From Thiopontia sp964415865 (GTDB lineage Bacteria > Pseudomonadota > Gammaproteobacteria > GCF-002020875), in contig CAYQBY010000024.1 in assembly GCA_964415865.1 (NCBI GenBank), positions 1 through 27,129 on the forward strand: 27,129 nucleotides of DNA, read 5' to 3'. Below the pieces are notes generated by a model. The model saw nothing but the letters and a program-made list of their open reading frames with translations, made no database searches and was not told the DNA's origin. The position numbers and the translations under genes are program-made. This document shows positions 8,480 to 16,329 of this stretch, one piece after another; the first letter of the stretch is position 1; each line of letters opens with the position of its first letter.

Positions 8480-9595
8480 TCAGTTCAACTGTTCCATGGT
8501 TTCGTAGTAGCTCTGGTCAGATATCTTGGTCCATGCTCGTGCCTTCTTCAGGTATGCTGCCTGTGATTCGATAATCTCCTTGGCAAGAGGGTCTGCTGCA
8601 GCACGCTCGGCAATCAGCTCATCATTGGCACTCTTCATTGCCTGCAGTACCTTGGTAGGGAATGACTTCACCTGAATATTTGGGTACTCACTCTTCATTG
8701 ATGACCAGTTTTCTGCACTCTCATGATAGGAGTGTGCGTACATGTCATATGCCGCTACCCGCATTGCGACGCGGAGAATCTCCTGGATATCTGCAGGGAG
8801 CGAGTCCCATTTCTCCTTATTGAACATGAACTGCAGCTCTGAGCCAGGCTCATGCCATCCTGTGTAGTAGTAGGGGGCAATCTTGTGGAATCCCATACGC
8901 AGGTCAAGAGATGGGCCAACCCACTCAAGCGCATCAATAGTGCCACGCTCCAGTGCGGTATAAAGTTCGCCAGCAGGGATATTGGTTGGTTTTGCTCCAA
9001 CCTTTGCAAGAACCTCACCGGCGAATCCAGGGATACGCATCTTCAGCCCCTGCAGATCCTCGATGGAGTTGATCTCCTTCTGGAACCATCCACCCATCTG
9101 GTTTCCGGTGTTTCCGCCAGGGAATGAGACCAGATTATGTGGAGCGTAGACTTTCTGGGTAAGCTCAAAACCACCACCATAGTAGAACCAGGCATACTGC
9201 TCCTCTGCAGTCATTCCGAAAGGCATTGAGGTGAAATAGAGGGTGTTTGGAACCTTTCCTTTCCAGTAGTAGGAGCCAGAGTGCCCCATATCATACTGGC
9301 CAGACTTCACCATATCGAATATACCAAGTGGTGCCTTGTGCTTGTTCTTGGAGTCGATAGTGATATTGATCCGTCCATTGGACATCTTGTTGGCCATTGT
9401 GGCCATGCTGTGGATCGCATCCCCAAAGATCGGGAATTTGGTTGGCCAGGTGTGAGCCAACCTCAGGTTGTATGTTTTTACCGGTTCAGCAGAGGATATT
9501 GCCTCACTCTTTTGCTCCTCACTACACCCTGTAAGTGCAATGGAACTGACCAGCACTATTGCTGCAGATACTGATCTGCTAAAGATTCCTTTCAC
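8480..9595 (-). CDS. dctP: TRAP transporter substrate-binding protein DctP (TakP-like), predicted lipoprotein
   Basis: A 371-residue extracytoplasmic binding protein that delivers substrate to DctQM. The N-terminus is a lipoprotein-type signal peptide: positive residues at 2-7, a hydrophobic core, then LTGC with lipidated C24. Conserved DctP features follow: LRLAHTWPT (44-52), the carboxylate-binding arginine R187 in LKMRIPG, GELYTALERGTIDALEWVGP (209-228) and YYYTGWHEPGSELQFMFN. The EWVGP and GWHEPG segments resemble the TakP group, which binds 2-oxoacids, lactate or similar small carboxylates, often with a metal ion. A strong AAAGGAGA precedes the ATG. The substrate is inferred, not shown. 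It is the first gene of dctPQM and lies 42 bp downstream of the AEC permease gene. Confidence 0.92.
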   Translation of the reverse strand: MKGIFSRSVSAAIVLVSSIALTGCSEEQKSEAISSAEPVKTYNLRLAHTWPTKFPIFGDAIHSMATMANKMSNGRINITIDSKNKHKAPLGIFDMVKSGQYDMGHSGSYYWKGKVPNTLYFTSMPFGMTAEEQYAWFYYGGGFELTQKVYAPHNLVSFPGGNTGNQMGGWFQKEINSIEDLQGLKMRIPGFAGEVLAKVGAKPTNIPAGELYTALERGTIDALEWVGPSLDLRMGFHKIAPYYYTGWHEPGSELQFMFNKEKWDSLPADIQEILRVAMRVAAYDMYAHSYHESAENWSSMKSEYPNIQVKSFPTKVLQAMKSANDELIAERAAADPLAKEIIESQAAYLKKARAWTKISDQSYYETMEQLN

Positions 9596-9637
9596 TGTTT
9601 TCTCCTTTGTTGTTTTGTTGTGTGGATGAATTTTGCC

Positions 9638-10549
9638 TTAACTTACCCAGCTGTACCACATTGGCAGGGTAAAAAGAGCCAGCCCTGTAGAGAGGGTGGT
9701 TGCCCCTGCAAAAAGTGCACTGTCCAGCTTGTAACGATCACAGATAACCATACCAAGAACCATGGTTGGCATCGCTGCCTCCAAAATTACCGCCACCTGT
9801 AGGTCTCCAGATAGCCCTATTGTCTGGCTCATAAGATAGACCATCAGAGGCACAGCCATAAGTTGGATGATTATTGCAGGGAGCAGAAGGGGGAGACGAT
9901 TCCAACGCAGAATATCCCAACGCAACCCCATTCCCAATGCTAGTAGCATTAATGGTGGCACGGCAGTACCAAGCATATTGAGAACAGTGCCGAGGCCTGT
10001 AGGGACAGGTACCTGATATAGATTTAGGGCAATTGCGGCAATGGCAGCCCAAAGAGCTGGAACACTGAATATCTCAACAATGGTGCTGTTGTTTGGTCCT
10101 GAACCATGACGCTGTGCAATCCATATCCCAAGCGTGAGCAGAAGTGGGGTATTTGAGAACAGATCATACTGCAGGGCCACACTACGGTACTCACTGCCAA
10201 ACGTCTGCTCCAGTACAGGTAGTCCAAGGTAGGTTACATTTGCCCATGATGCAGCAAGTATCATTGCCCCTCTTGCCGGTGAGTTCATCCGACCTTTGCG
10301 GTATATGATTGAAGCAAGAGCAACGCCAGTTACAACCCCGACTGCAGCCATCAGTACAATCTTGAATGAGTCGATTCCAAGTGGTGCTTTCCACAGCACA
10401 TCCAGCACCAGTGCCGGGAGTAGCAGAACATAAACCAACCCAGTAAGGGCTTTGCGTGTAGTGTCAGCATCCAGGCCCATTGGCTTCAGGGGGCGCCAGA
10501 GAGTTCCGGCCAGTAGCAAAATGGCCATTGGGAGAAGGATGTTCAGCAT
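9638..10549 (-). CDS. AEC-family (auxin efflux carrier-like) permease
   Basis: A 303-residue protein with about ten hydrophobic segments, matching the bacterial AEC/YfdV-MdcF family of secondary transporters for organic acids such as malonate or malate. Family-like features are the opening LLPMAILLLAGTLWRPL, LVYVLLLPALVLDVLW, ASWANVTYLGLPVLEQTFG (the conserved N-x-x-x-LGLP region) and EAAMPTMVLGMVICDRYKLD near the C-terminus. It begins 12 nt after the CDF gene and ends 42 nt before dctP, all on the same strand, so it is probably co-transcribed. No Shine-Dalgarno sequence is visible at the ATG. Placement beside a carboxylate-type TRAP system fits organic-acid transport, but the substrate and direction are unknown. 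Confidence 0.87.
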   Translation of the reverse strand: MLNILLPMAILLLAGTLWRPLKPMGLDADTTRKALTGLVYVLLLPALVLDVLWKAPLGIDSFKIVLMAAVGVVTGVALASIIYRKGRMNSPARGAMILAASWANVTYLGLPVLEQTFGSEYRSVALQYDLFSNTPLLLTLGIWIAQRHGSGPNNSTIVEIFSVPALWAAIAAIALNLYQVPVPTGLGTVLNMLGTAVPPLMLLALGMGLRWDILRWNRLPLLLPAIIIQLMAVPLMVYLMSQTIGLSGDLQVAVILEAAMPTMVLGMVICDRYKLDSALFAGATTLSTGLALFTLPMWYSWVS

Positions 10550-10561
10550 ACGGTTACAGTG

Positions 10562-11695
10562 CTAGAAATATACGGCTCTTACCTGTTTGACCTCGGGGTC
10601 ATCGACAATACAGCTATTTAGTATCTCGGAGAGTTGTTGTGCTCGTGTCATAGACTCTATCTTGCCAAGTGGAATCCATGCCTCCAGCTCCAGTTCCCCA
10701 TTCAGGTAGTGGAGGGTGACATCCTCGATTAACCTGCTCTCAGGTACATCTTTCCAGCACTCTTCCATCCTCTCCATTAGCTCACTGCGCATAGGAAGTG
10801 ATCGACATGGGGTAACTTTCTCATCGTTCTCAGGATCGATATGGATGGTTACATCAGATATATCCTCCATCTGTTCATAAAGCCTGGACTCTACCCTGTC
10901 GGCAATATGGTGCCCCTCAGAGACACTTAGTCGAGGGTCCACAAGTATATGCACATCAACGATGGCATTTGCCCCCATCTTTCTGGTGCGCAGACGGTGC
11001 ATTGCACGTACACCCTCAACATCTTGTATCGTCTGTTTGATTGTATCAATCTCCTCCTGCTTGAGACCGGTATCAATCAGCTCTTCGATGCTCTCCCAGG
11101 AGAGCTCTACTCCAGCTTTGGCAACCATCATAGAGACGCCAACGGCAGCAATTGCATCCAGATACTCGAGACCAGCCATAGTGCCCATGACACCAACAAG
11201 TACCACAATTGATGATAGTGCATCACTGCGATGGTGCCATGCGTTGGCTCGTAATAGGTTGGAACGAATCTGGGTGGCGACCCTTAGTGTGTAGTGATAC
11301 AACCCCTCTTTGGAAAGTATTGATACCAATGCAGCAAATAGTACGATCATCCCCGGACTGGACAGTTGTTCAGGGTGGAATAGGCGGTCAATTGCATCTG
11401 CTGCAATTCCTATGGCTACAGCGATAAGAAGCATGCCTACAGCAACTGTAATTATTGTCTCGATTCTACCGTGTCCATAAGGGTGATCATCATCTGCATC
11501 CTTGCCTCCATGTTTTGTTGCATAGAGAACCATTACATCAGATATAAGGTCAGATAGTGAGTGAACTCCATCGGCCACTAGTGCCTGGGAATTACCAATG
11601 ATTCCAATAACCACCTTGATGATGCTTAATAAAAGATTGATAACTCCGCCAATCAGAGTGGCACGTCGCGCCTGTGGGTAGCTGGTGATGCTCAT
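10562..11695 (-). CDS. Cation diffusion facilitator (CDF) metal exporter with extended C-terminus
   Basis: A 377-residue inner-membrane divalent-metal:proton antiporter related to FieF/YiiP. Six hydrophobic helices occupy about residues 12-200. The transport site reads H45-x3-D49 and H154-x3-D158, so it is HD-HD as in zinc-selective ZitB rather than DD-HD as in E. coli FieF. A histidine/aspartate-rich loop (DADDDHPYGHGR, 66-77) follows helix 2. The cytoplasmic ferredoxin-like dimer domain spans about 205-290. A further 74 residues (304-377) look like a second, diverged copy, making the protein longer than the usual 300 residues. The ATG at 11695 has no Shine-Dalgarno sequence; TAGAAT lies 9 nt upstream. 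It is divergent from the riboswitch-controlled cobalt uptake operon, so cobalt or zinc homeostasis is plausible but unproven. Confidence 0.92.
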   Translation of the reverse strand: MSITSYPQARRATLIGGVINLLLSIIKVVIGIIGNSQALVADGVHSLSDLISDVMVLYATKHGGKDADDDHPYGHGRIETIITVAVGMLLIAVAIGIAADAIDRLFHPEQLSSPGMIVLFAALVSILSKEGLYHYTLRVATQIRSNLLRANAWHHRSDALSSIVVLVGVMGTMAGLEYLDAIAAVGVSMMVAKAGVELSWESIEELIDTGLKQEEIDTIKQTIQDVEGVRAMHRLRTRKMGANAIVDVHILVDPRLSVSEGHHIADRVESRLYEQMEDISDVTIHIDPENDEKVTPCRSLPMRSELMERMEECWKDVPESRLIEDVTLHYLNGELELEAWIPLGKIESMTRAQQLSEILNSCIVDDPEVKQVRAVYF

Positions 11696-11772
11696 ATATT
11701 CAGGATTCTAAATGATAGTTCCATATTTATCATGACATTGCTCATAAAATCATCTACTAAAAACTGTCTAAA

Positions 11773-11801
11773 TTGACAATCTTTTGATGAGACTACAAAA
11801 T
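11773..11801 (+). promoter_or_regulatory. Sigma70-like promoter of the cobalamin operon
   Basis: A perfect TTGACA (11773-11778) is followed after 17 bp by CAAAAT (11796-11801), a 4/6 match to TATAAT. The predicted start is about 11808, some 30 nt before the riboswitch. This 348-bp gap between the CDF gene and cbtB (11696-12043) contains this promoter, the divergent CDF promoter region and the riboswitch. Confidence 0.6.
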
Positions 11802-11839
11802 AGACCTCAATTGTTGGTTCTCTTGATCAAACAAATCAG

Positions 11840-12007
11840 GAGTGAAACGGGAAATCGGTGCGTAACTACTGCAAATCCGATACTGCCCCCGCAACGGTAG
11901 GTGATGTTGAAACATTACAAAATACCACTGTCATGAGTATGGTGATGGGAAGGTGTAATGTGAAGTCACAAGTCCGGAGACCGGCCAGGGATTGAGTCTT
12001 TTCACTC
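11840..12007 (+). promoter_or_regulatory. Adenosylcobalamin riboswitch
   Basis: The aptamer is recognisable by conserved blocks in order. First is GGGAAATCGGTGCG (11849-11862), then CTGCCCCCGCAACGGTAG (11883-11900) with the near-invariant C-C-C-G-C-A-A-C core. The B12 box region AAGTCACAAGTCCGGAGACC is at 11963-11982. The outer P1 stem can be drawn between GAGTGAAA (11840-11847) and TTTCACTC (12000-12007). A small hairpin CGTAC/GTACG (12007-12022, loop GGGAGA) follows directly, and the cbtB Shine-Dalgarno AAGGAG is at 12028-12033. No T-run terminator is present, so control is more likely at translation initiation. When bound to AdoCbl it should repress cbtBA and the genes after them. Confidence 0.93.
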
Positions 12008-12043
12008 GTACGGGAGAGTACGGTAACAAGGAGTTTTATTATT

Positions 12044-12235
12044 ATGAGTAGTTCATCACATATTGCATCCACACATGGTGCAGTTTCAGAAAACAGTCAA
12101 CTTCCATCAGTGATTGGTGCAGCCCTTTTGGGTCTTACCATTCTCTTTACGGTTGGGTTTATGCAAGGTCAGGCGGACGTGGCACACAATGCAGCACACG
12201 ATACTCGCCACTCATTTGCTTTCCCCTGCCACTGA
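12044..12235 (+). CDS. cbtB: Cobalt transporter subunit CbtB
   Basis: A 63-residue protein with one transmembrane helix (about 22-42) and a metal-ligand tail ending HDTRHSFAFPCH, the signature C-terminus of CbtB. CbtA/CbtB are B12-riboswitch-associated predicted cobalt importers. The AAGGAG Shine-Dalgarno sequence is 10 nt before the ATG. It is the first gene after the riboswitch and is followed 15 nt later by cbtA, the usual order. Function is known mainly by genomic association; the histidines and cysteine fit Co2+ capture. Confidence 0.93.
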   Translation: MSSSSHIASTHGAVSENSQLPSVIGAALLGLTILFTVGFMQGQADVAHNAAHDTRHSFAFPCH

Positions 12236-12250
12236 TTATAGGAGTTCACC

Positions 12251-12955
12251 ATGTTTCGAAATATGATTTTTTCCGCAGTGATTGCGGGGGTTCTCGCTGG
12301 CCTGCTGCTTTCTGCCGTACAGCGTCTTCAGGTTGTGCCTATTATCTTTGAAGCTGAGACCTATGAGGTAACAGAAGAGTCAGCTGCTGTAGCATCAGCA
12401 GATGGACACGGCCATAGCCATTCACATGAGGCTGCCGGGGAAGAGGGGTGGGCTCCAGAGGATGGAGCAGAGCGTACCAGCTATACGGTGTTGGCAAATA
12501 TTCTGGCTGGGATAGGTTTCTCTCTACTGCTGGCTGCAGCCATTATGTTCAAAAACCGTTCCGGTCTGAAGAATGGCCTGCTCTGGGGGTTGGGTGGATA
12601 CGTTGCCTTTTTTGTTGCTCCATCTTTAGGGTTGTTGCCTGAGATTCCAGGGACTGTTGCCGATGAACTGGCATCCCGACAGATATGGTGGGGTGCAACG
12701 GTAGTTGCTACTATTGCCGGACTTGGTATGTTGGTCTTTGCAGAGAGTGTTCTGATGAAGGGTATCGGCGCAATTCTGTTGGTTGTCCCGCACCTGGTCG
12801 GCGCCCCACATCCTGCAGAGCACTCCAGCCTTGCGCCTGAGTCACTTACCCATGCATTTGTTCAGGCAACTGCTATTGCCAACGGGCTCTTCTGGGTTGT
12901 GTTGGGTGGTCTGACAGGGCTCTTCTTGCAAAAGATGTCCGGCTCCGAGAGCTAG
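12251..12955 (+). CDS. cbtA: Cobalt transporter subunit CbtA
   Basis: A 234-residue membrane protein with about five helices (near 5-24, 83-102, 110-130, 145-175 and 205-230). The loop after helix 1 holds the histidine repeat HGHSHSH (H53, H55, H57, H59), a likely cobalt-binding site. AVQRLQVVPIIFEAETYE after the first helix and LVVPHLVGAPHP near the fourth are typical of CbtA. GGAG lies 6 nt before the ATG. With cbtB it would bring Co2+ into the cell for CbiX, encoded four genes downstream of cbtA. The family assignment is firm; the transport mechanism is not described in detail. Confidence 0.92.
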   Translation: MFRNMIFSAVIAGVLAGLLLSAVQRLQVVPIIFEAETYEVTEESAAVASADGHGHSHSHEAAGEEGWAPEDGAERTSYTVLANILAGIGFSLLLAAAIMFKNRSGLKNGLLWGLGGYVAFFVAPSLGLLPEIPGTVADELASRQIWWGATVVATIAGLGMLVFAESVLMKGIGAILLVVPHLVGAPHPAEHSSLAPESLTHAFVQATAIANGLFWVVLGGLTGLFLQKMSGSES

Positions 12956-12968
12956 TTCACAGTTCCAG

Positions 12969-14249
12969 TTGGCTAAAAAAATTCTGGTTGCAGGGGTGCA
13001 GTCTGGTTGCGGAAAGACCTCCGTGACCTTGGCACTCCTGCAGTCACTAAAACAGCAGGGAGTCTCTGTGGCCCCCTTCAAGGCGGGACCTGATTTTCTT
13101 GACCCACTTTGGCATAAGGCAGTTACCGATCTTACATCATACAATCTGGATACCCATATGGTTGGCTCAGACGAGTCAGCACGTCTTGTCGCAGAACAAA
13201 ACGACAAGGATCTTATTTTGGTTGAGGGGGTGATGGGGTTGTTCGATGGTCGCAAGGGTGTGGGTGAGGATGGGTCATCACTTCATCTTGCGTCACAGCT
13301 TGGGCTAGAGGTATGGCTTGTTGTGGATGCAAAAGGGATGAGTGGATCAATCGTTCCGCTGGTCTCAGGTTTTGTCAGTTTTGCCAATAAACATAACGTC
13401 ACTATTGGTGGAATTATAGCCAACAGAGTGGGCTCTTCACATCATGCTGGATTGTTGAAGAGTGCGCTTGGGGAGTACCAACTGCCACCACTGATAGGGT
13501 GGATGAAAAAGGGTGCCCCAGAGTTGCCGGAACGTCACTTGGGTCTGGTCACTCCGGATGAGGTGGTTCTGCCTGATCTCTCCTCCTCTTTTTATTGGGA
13601 GGAGTCAGATCTGCTTAATGACGGCATGGATAAGAGGAGCGCTGTTGAGACAGTGAGGCAAGGCTCTGAGAAATTACTCAAGGATATGAAAATTGCAGTA
13701 GCGAGTGATGGCGCCTGCTGTTTTATATATCCAGCCAACCTAAAGTGGCTTGAGAAACAGGGGGCAAAACTGAGCTACTTCTCACCAGTGGCAGGTGACA
13801 AAATTCCACAGAGGGTAGATGCAGCATGGATACCAGGTGGTTATCCTGAGCTCTTTGCCGAGGAGCTGTCAGAATCGAGTAGTATGGATTCGATAAGAGA
13901 ATTTGTGGATGAAGGAGGGTATCTGTTGGCAGAGTGTGGGGGAATGATGCTGCTGGGGGAGTCAATAACAGATCATGGTGGCAGGAGCTGGCCAATGGCA
14001 GGGATTCTTCCATTTACAACAACCATGCAGGACCGTCTGGCCTCACTTGGATATCGTGATGAGCAGCGAGGTGCAAGAGGGCATGAATTTCACCACTCAA
14101 CCAGAGAAGAGAGTGGGGCTGTGGAAAAGGCATTTATGTTGGACCGTGGTGATGGAGGAATTCACTTCAGGAATACACGGGCATCCTATGTTCACTGGTA
14201 CTTTCCCAGTGCGCCAGAACAGGTTGCCAGCTGGTTTGGTGCTGTATGA
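12969..14249 (+). CDS. cbiA: Cobyrinate a,c-diamide synthase CbiA (CobB type)
   Basis: An ATP- and glutamine-dependent enzyme that amidates side chains a and c of cobyrinic acid. The 426-residue product has an N-terminal P-loop, AGVQSGCGKTS (8-18), and the FKAGPDFLDP segment (37-46). A C-terminal glutaminase-like domain carries C323 in LLAECGGMM, and the ASDGACCFIYPANL block is also characteristic. The start is TTG at 12969: the family normally begins two to four residues before the first strand, and no in-frame ATG or GTG is placed better. The Shine-Dalgarno sequence is poor (13-nt gap after cbtA), so expression may depend on coupling. In an anaerobic pathway the substrate is cobyrinate, hence cbiA rather than cobB. 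Confidence 0.95.
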   Translation: MAKKILVAGVQSGCGKTSVTLALLQSLKQQGVSVAPFKAGPDFLDPLWHKAVTDLTSYNLDTHMVGSDESARLVAEQNDKDLILVEGVMGLFDGRKGVGEDGSSLHLASQLGLEVWLVVDAKGMSGSIVPLVSGFVSFANKHNVTIGGIIANRVGSSHHAGLLKSALGEYQLPPLIGWMKKGAPELPERHLGLVTPDEVVLPDLSSSFYWEESDLLNDGMDKRSAVETVRQGSEKLLKDMKIAVASDGACCFIYPANLKWLEKQGAKLSYFSPVAGDKIPQRVDAAWIPGGYPELFAEELSESSSMDSIREFVDEGGYLLAECGGMMLLGESITDHGGRSWPMAGILPFTTTMQDRLASLGYRDEQRGARGHEFHHSTREESGAVEKAFMLDRGDGGIHFRNTRASYVHWYFPSAPEQVASWFGAV

Positions 14250-14785
14250 AATCCAGAGATAAGAGGGAAGGTGTTGTACTGGTTCATACCGGAGAGGGTA
14301 AAGGAAAGTCATCGAGTGCATTTGGGGTGATGTTTCGTGCTGTAGGTTGGGGGATGAAGGTCTGTGTAATCCAGTTCATCAAGGGCAAATGGAGGACAGG
14401 TGAGCAGGAGGCGGCAAAGAAATTTGAGAATATCGAGTGGCACGCTCTGGGGGATGGTTTCACCTGGGATACAAAAAATCCTGAACAGGATATAGCGACC
14501 AGTAGAGAGATATGGGAGCTGTGCAAGGAGAAGGTGCGGTCCCATGAGTTTGATTTGGTCATCTTTGATGAGATCAACTACTGCACGGGGTATGAATGGA
14601 TAAGTGGTGAGGAGATTGCGCAGTTTATTCGGGAGGAGAGGCCAGAATGGATGCATCTTATTTTGACAGGCAGAAACGCAGCCAAAGAGGTAATTGAGGT
14701 GGCAGATACGGTGACAGAGATGAAGAAGGTCAAGCATGCCTATTCAGAAAAGGGCATCAAGGCTCAGCAGGGGGTGGAATTTTGA
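14246..14785 (+). CDS. cobO: Corrinoid adenosyltransferase CobO (CobA/BtuR family)
   Basis: Transfers the 5'-deoxyadenosyl group from ATP to reduced cobalt in corrinoids. The 179-residue protein has the modified P-loop TGEGKGKSS (15-23), IQFIKGKWRTGE, and the Walker-B-like LVIFDEINY with LTGRNA further on, all CobO hallmarks. It shares an ATGA overlap with cbiA at its start and a 3-4 nt overlap with cbiF at its end. Length is close to that of E. coli BtuR. It is not a PduO- or EutT-type enzyme. Confidence 0.96.
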   Translation: MKSRDKREGVVLVHTGEGKGKSSSAFGVMFRAVGWGMKVCVIQFIKGKWRTGEQEAAKKFENIEWHALGDGFTWDTKNPEQDIATSREIWELCKEKVRSHEFDLVIFDEINYCTGYEWISGEEIAQFIREERPEWMHLILTGRNAAKEVIEVADTVTEMKKVKHAYSEKGIKAQQGVEF

Positions 14786-15564
14786 GTGGCAAGGTATGGT
14801 TTGTTGGCGCAGGTCCTGGAGATCCAGACTTAATCACCGTTAAGGGGCGCAACCTCGTGGAGAGAGCGGATGCAATTCTCTATGCTGGTTCTCTGGTTTC
14901 TGAGGCGGCCATGCGCTGGGCCAAGGATGGTTGTCAGGTTCAGGACTCCAAGGGGATGACTCTGGAGGAGATTACTGACTGGCTTATCCAGCAAGCAGAT
15001 AGTGGTGAGACAGTAGTCCGTTTGCAGACTGGTGATCCCGGACTTTATGGTGCACTGATTGAGATGGTGCAACCGCTTGATAAGGCTGGGATTGAGGTTG
15101 CAGTTATTCCCGGGGTCTCATCAGCTATGGCATCAGTTGCAGCAGGGGTGGAAACATTAACCCTGCCAGAGGTTACGCAGACAGTAATCCTTACCAGGGT
15201 TGAGGGGCGTACCCCGATGCCGGAAGGAGAATCTCTTGCAGAGCTGGCAGCGCACCACACTACCATCTGTATCTTTCTCTCCATTACTCTGTTGAAGAAA
15301 GTGCAGAGCGAATTGATTGAGGCTGGTTGGTCAGAAGATAGCCCGGTTATGGTTGTGCAGAAGGCGAGTTGGCCAGGAGAGGAGAAGATTATTCGTGGCC
15401 CATTAAGTGAAATACGTGATCTGTGCAGAGCAGAGAAGATTGCCAGTCAGGCAATGATTGTTGTAAGTCCCGTATTGGGAGCCAGGGAGTGGCCAGAGCT
15501 CAAGAAATCAAAACTGTATGATCCGGAATTTCACCACCGCTTTCGTAAAGTCAAGGATCAGTAG
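14782..15564 (+). CDS. cbiF: Cobalt-precorrin-4 C11-methyltransferase CbiF (CobM)
   Basis: A 260-residue SAM-dependent tetrapyrrole methylase that methylates C11 of (cobalt-)precorrin-4. Family motifs in order: FVGAGPGDPDLITVKG (7-22), ILYAGSLV, VRLQTGDPGLYGAL and VIPGVSSAMASVAA. TLPEVTQTVILTRVEGRTPMPEGE follows, which is specific to CbiF/CobM. The start is TTG at 14782, overlapping the cobO stop, with a G-rich GGGGGTGG just upstream; the motif spacing rules out a later start. It is translated within the operon between cobO and cbiX. Confidence 0.95.
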   Translation: MSGKVWFVGAGPGDPDLITVKGRNLVERADAILYAGSLVSEAAMRWAKDGCQVQDSKGMTLEEITDWLIQQADSGETVVRLQTGDPGLYGALIEMVQPLDKAGIEVAVIPGVSSAMASVAAGVETLTLPEVTQTVILTRVEGRTPMPEGESLAELAAHHTTICIFLSITLLKKVQSELIEAGWSEDSPVMVVQKASWPGEEKIIRGPLSEIRDLCRAEKIASQAMIVVSPVLGAREWPELKKSKLYDPEFHHRFRKVKDQ

Positions 15565-15579
15565 AAGAGGCATGGACGC

Positions 15580-16329
15580 ATGAGAGAGAAGATATTGCTG
15601 GTTGGTCATGGCTCAAGGAATGTGGCCGGTAACCAGGAGATAGAGAAGTTTGCCGGGCAGTGGCGTAATCGAAATAGAGAGTGGGATATTGATCTATGTT
15701 TTATTGAGCTGGCTGATGTTCTGATTGCAGAAGGGTTGGAGAGAGCAGCACAATCAGCAGATAGGATTATTGTGGTGCCACTAATTCTTAATGCAGCTGG
15801 TCATGTAAAAGAGGAGATACCGGAGTTTATCGATGAGGCAGCGGATAAATTTCGGGACAGGGAGTTCCGTTATGCAAAACATCTGGGGGTGAATGAGAAT
15901 ATTCTGGATATTCTAAAACGCTCTCTGCACAATGTATTAGCTAGCATGGGATTATCAGATCCGACAAAGACAGGGGTGGTGCTATTGGCTCGAGGCTCTT
16001 CTGATCGTCATGCCAATGGGGAGATGGCAATGATGGCGCGCTGGCTATATGAGGAGAGTGATGTCGATCAGGTTGAGTTGGCATTTACCGGAATCACCTC
16101 CCCCAAACTGGAGAGCGCTGTTCAGCGACAGATAAACAGTGGGATGACCCATGTTGCTATACTCCCTTACTACCTGTTTACCGGAACTTTGATAGAGCGT
16201 ATTCGTGGGCAGGTTGAGAAGTTAAGAGGAGAGTTTCCAGAGGTGGAGTTTGGGCTGGGTAACTATTTTGGATTTGAAGATGAGATCTTTGATCTGCTGG
16301 ATCAGAGAGTGATTGAGGTGCAGGGATGA
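15580..16329 (+). CDS. cbiX: Sirohydrochlorin cobaltochelatase CbiX, long form
   Basis: A class II chelatase that inserts Co2+ into sirohydrochlorin, the entry step of the early-cobalt (oxygen-independent) route. The 249-residue protein contains two tandem half-domains. The first has LLVGHGSRN with H10 and AAGHVKEEIPEF with H75, the likely catalytic histidine pair. The second has LLARGSSDRHAN and ILPYYLFTGTLIERI. It lacks the histidine-rich loop and the Fe-S cysteine motif seen in some Bacillus CbiX. GAAGAGG lies about 9 nt before the ATG. No CbiK or CobNST is present in the window, so this is the cobalt-insertion enzyme of the cluster. Confidence 0.94.
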   Translation: MREKILLVGHGSRNVAGNQEIEKFAGQWRNRNREWDIDLCFIELADVLIAEGLERAAQSADRIIVVPLILNAAGHVKEEIPEFIDEAADKFRDREFRYAKHLGVNENILDILKRSLHNVLASMGLSDPTKTGVVLLARGSSDRHANGEMAMMARWLYEESDVDQVELAFTGITSPKLESAVQRQINSGMTHVAILPYYLFTGTLIERIRGQVEKLRGEFPEVEFGLGNYFGFEDEIFDLLDQRVIEVQG

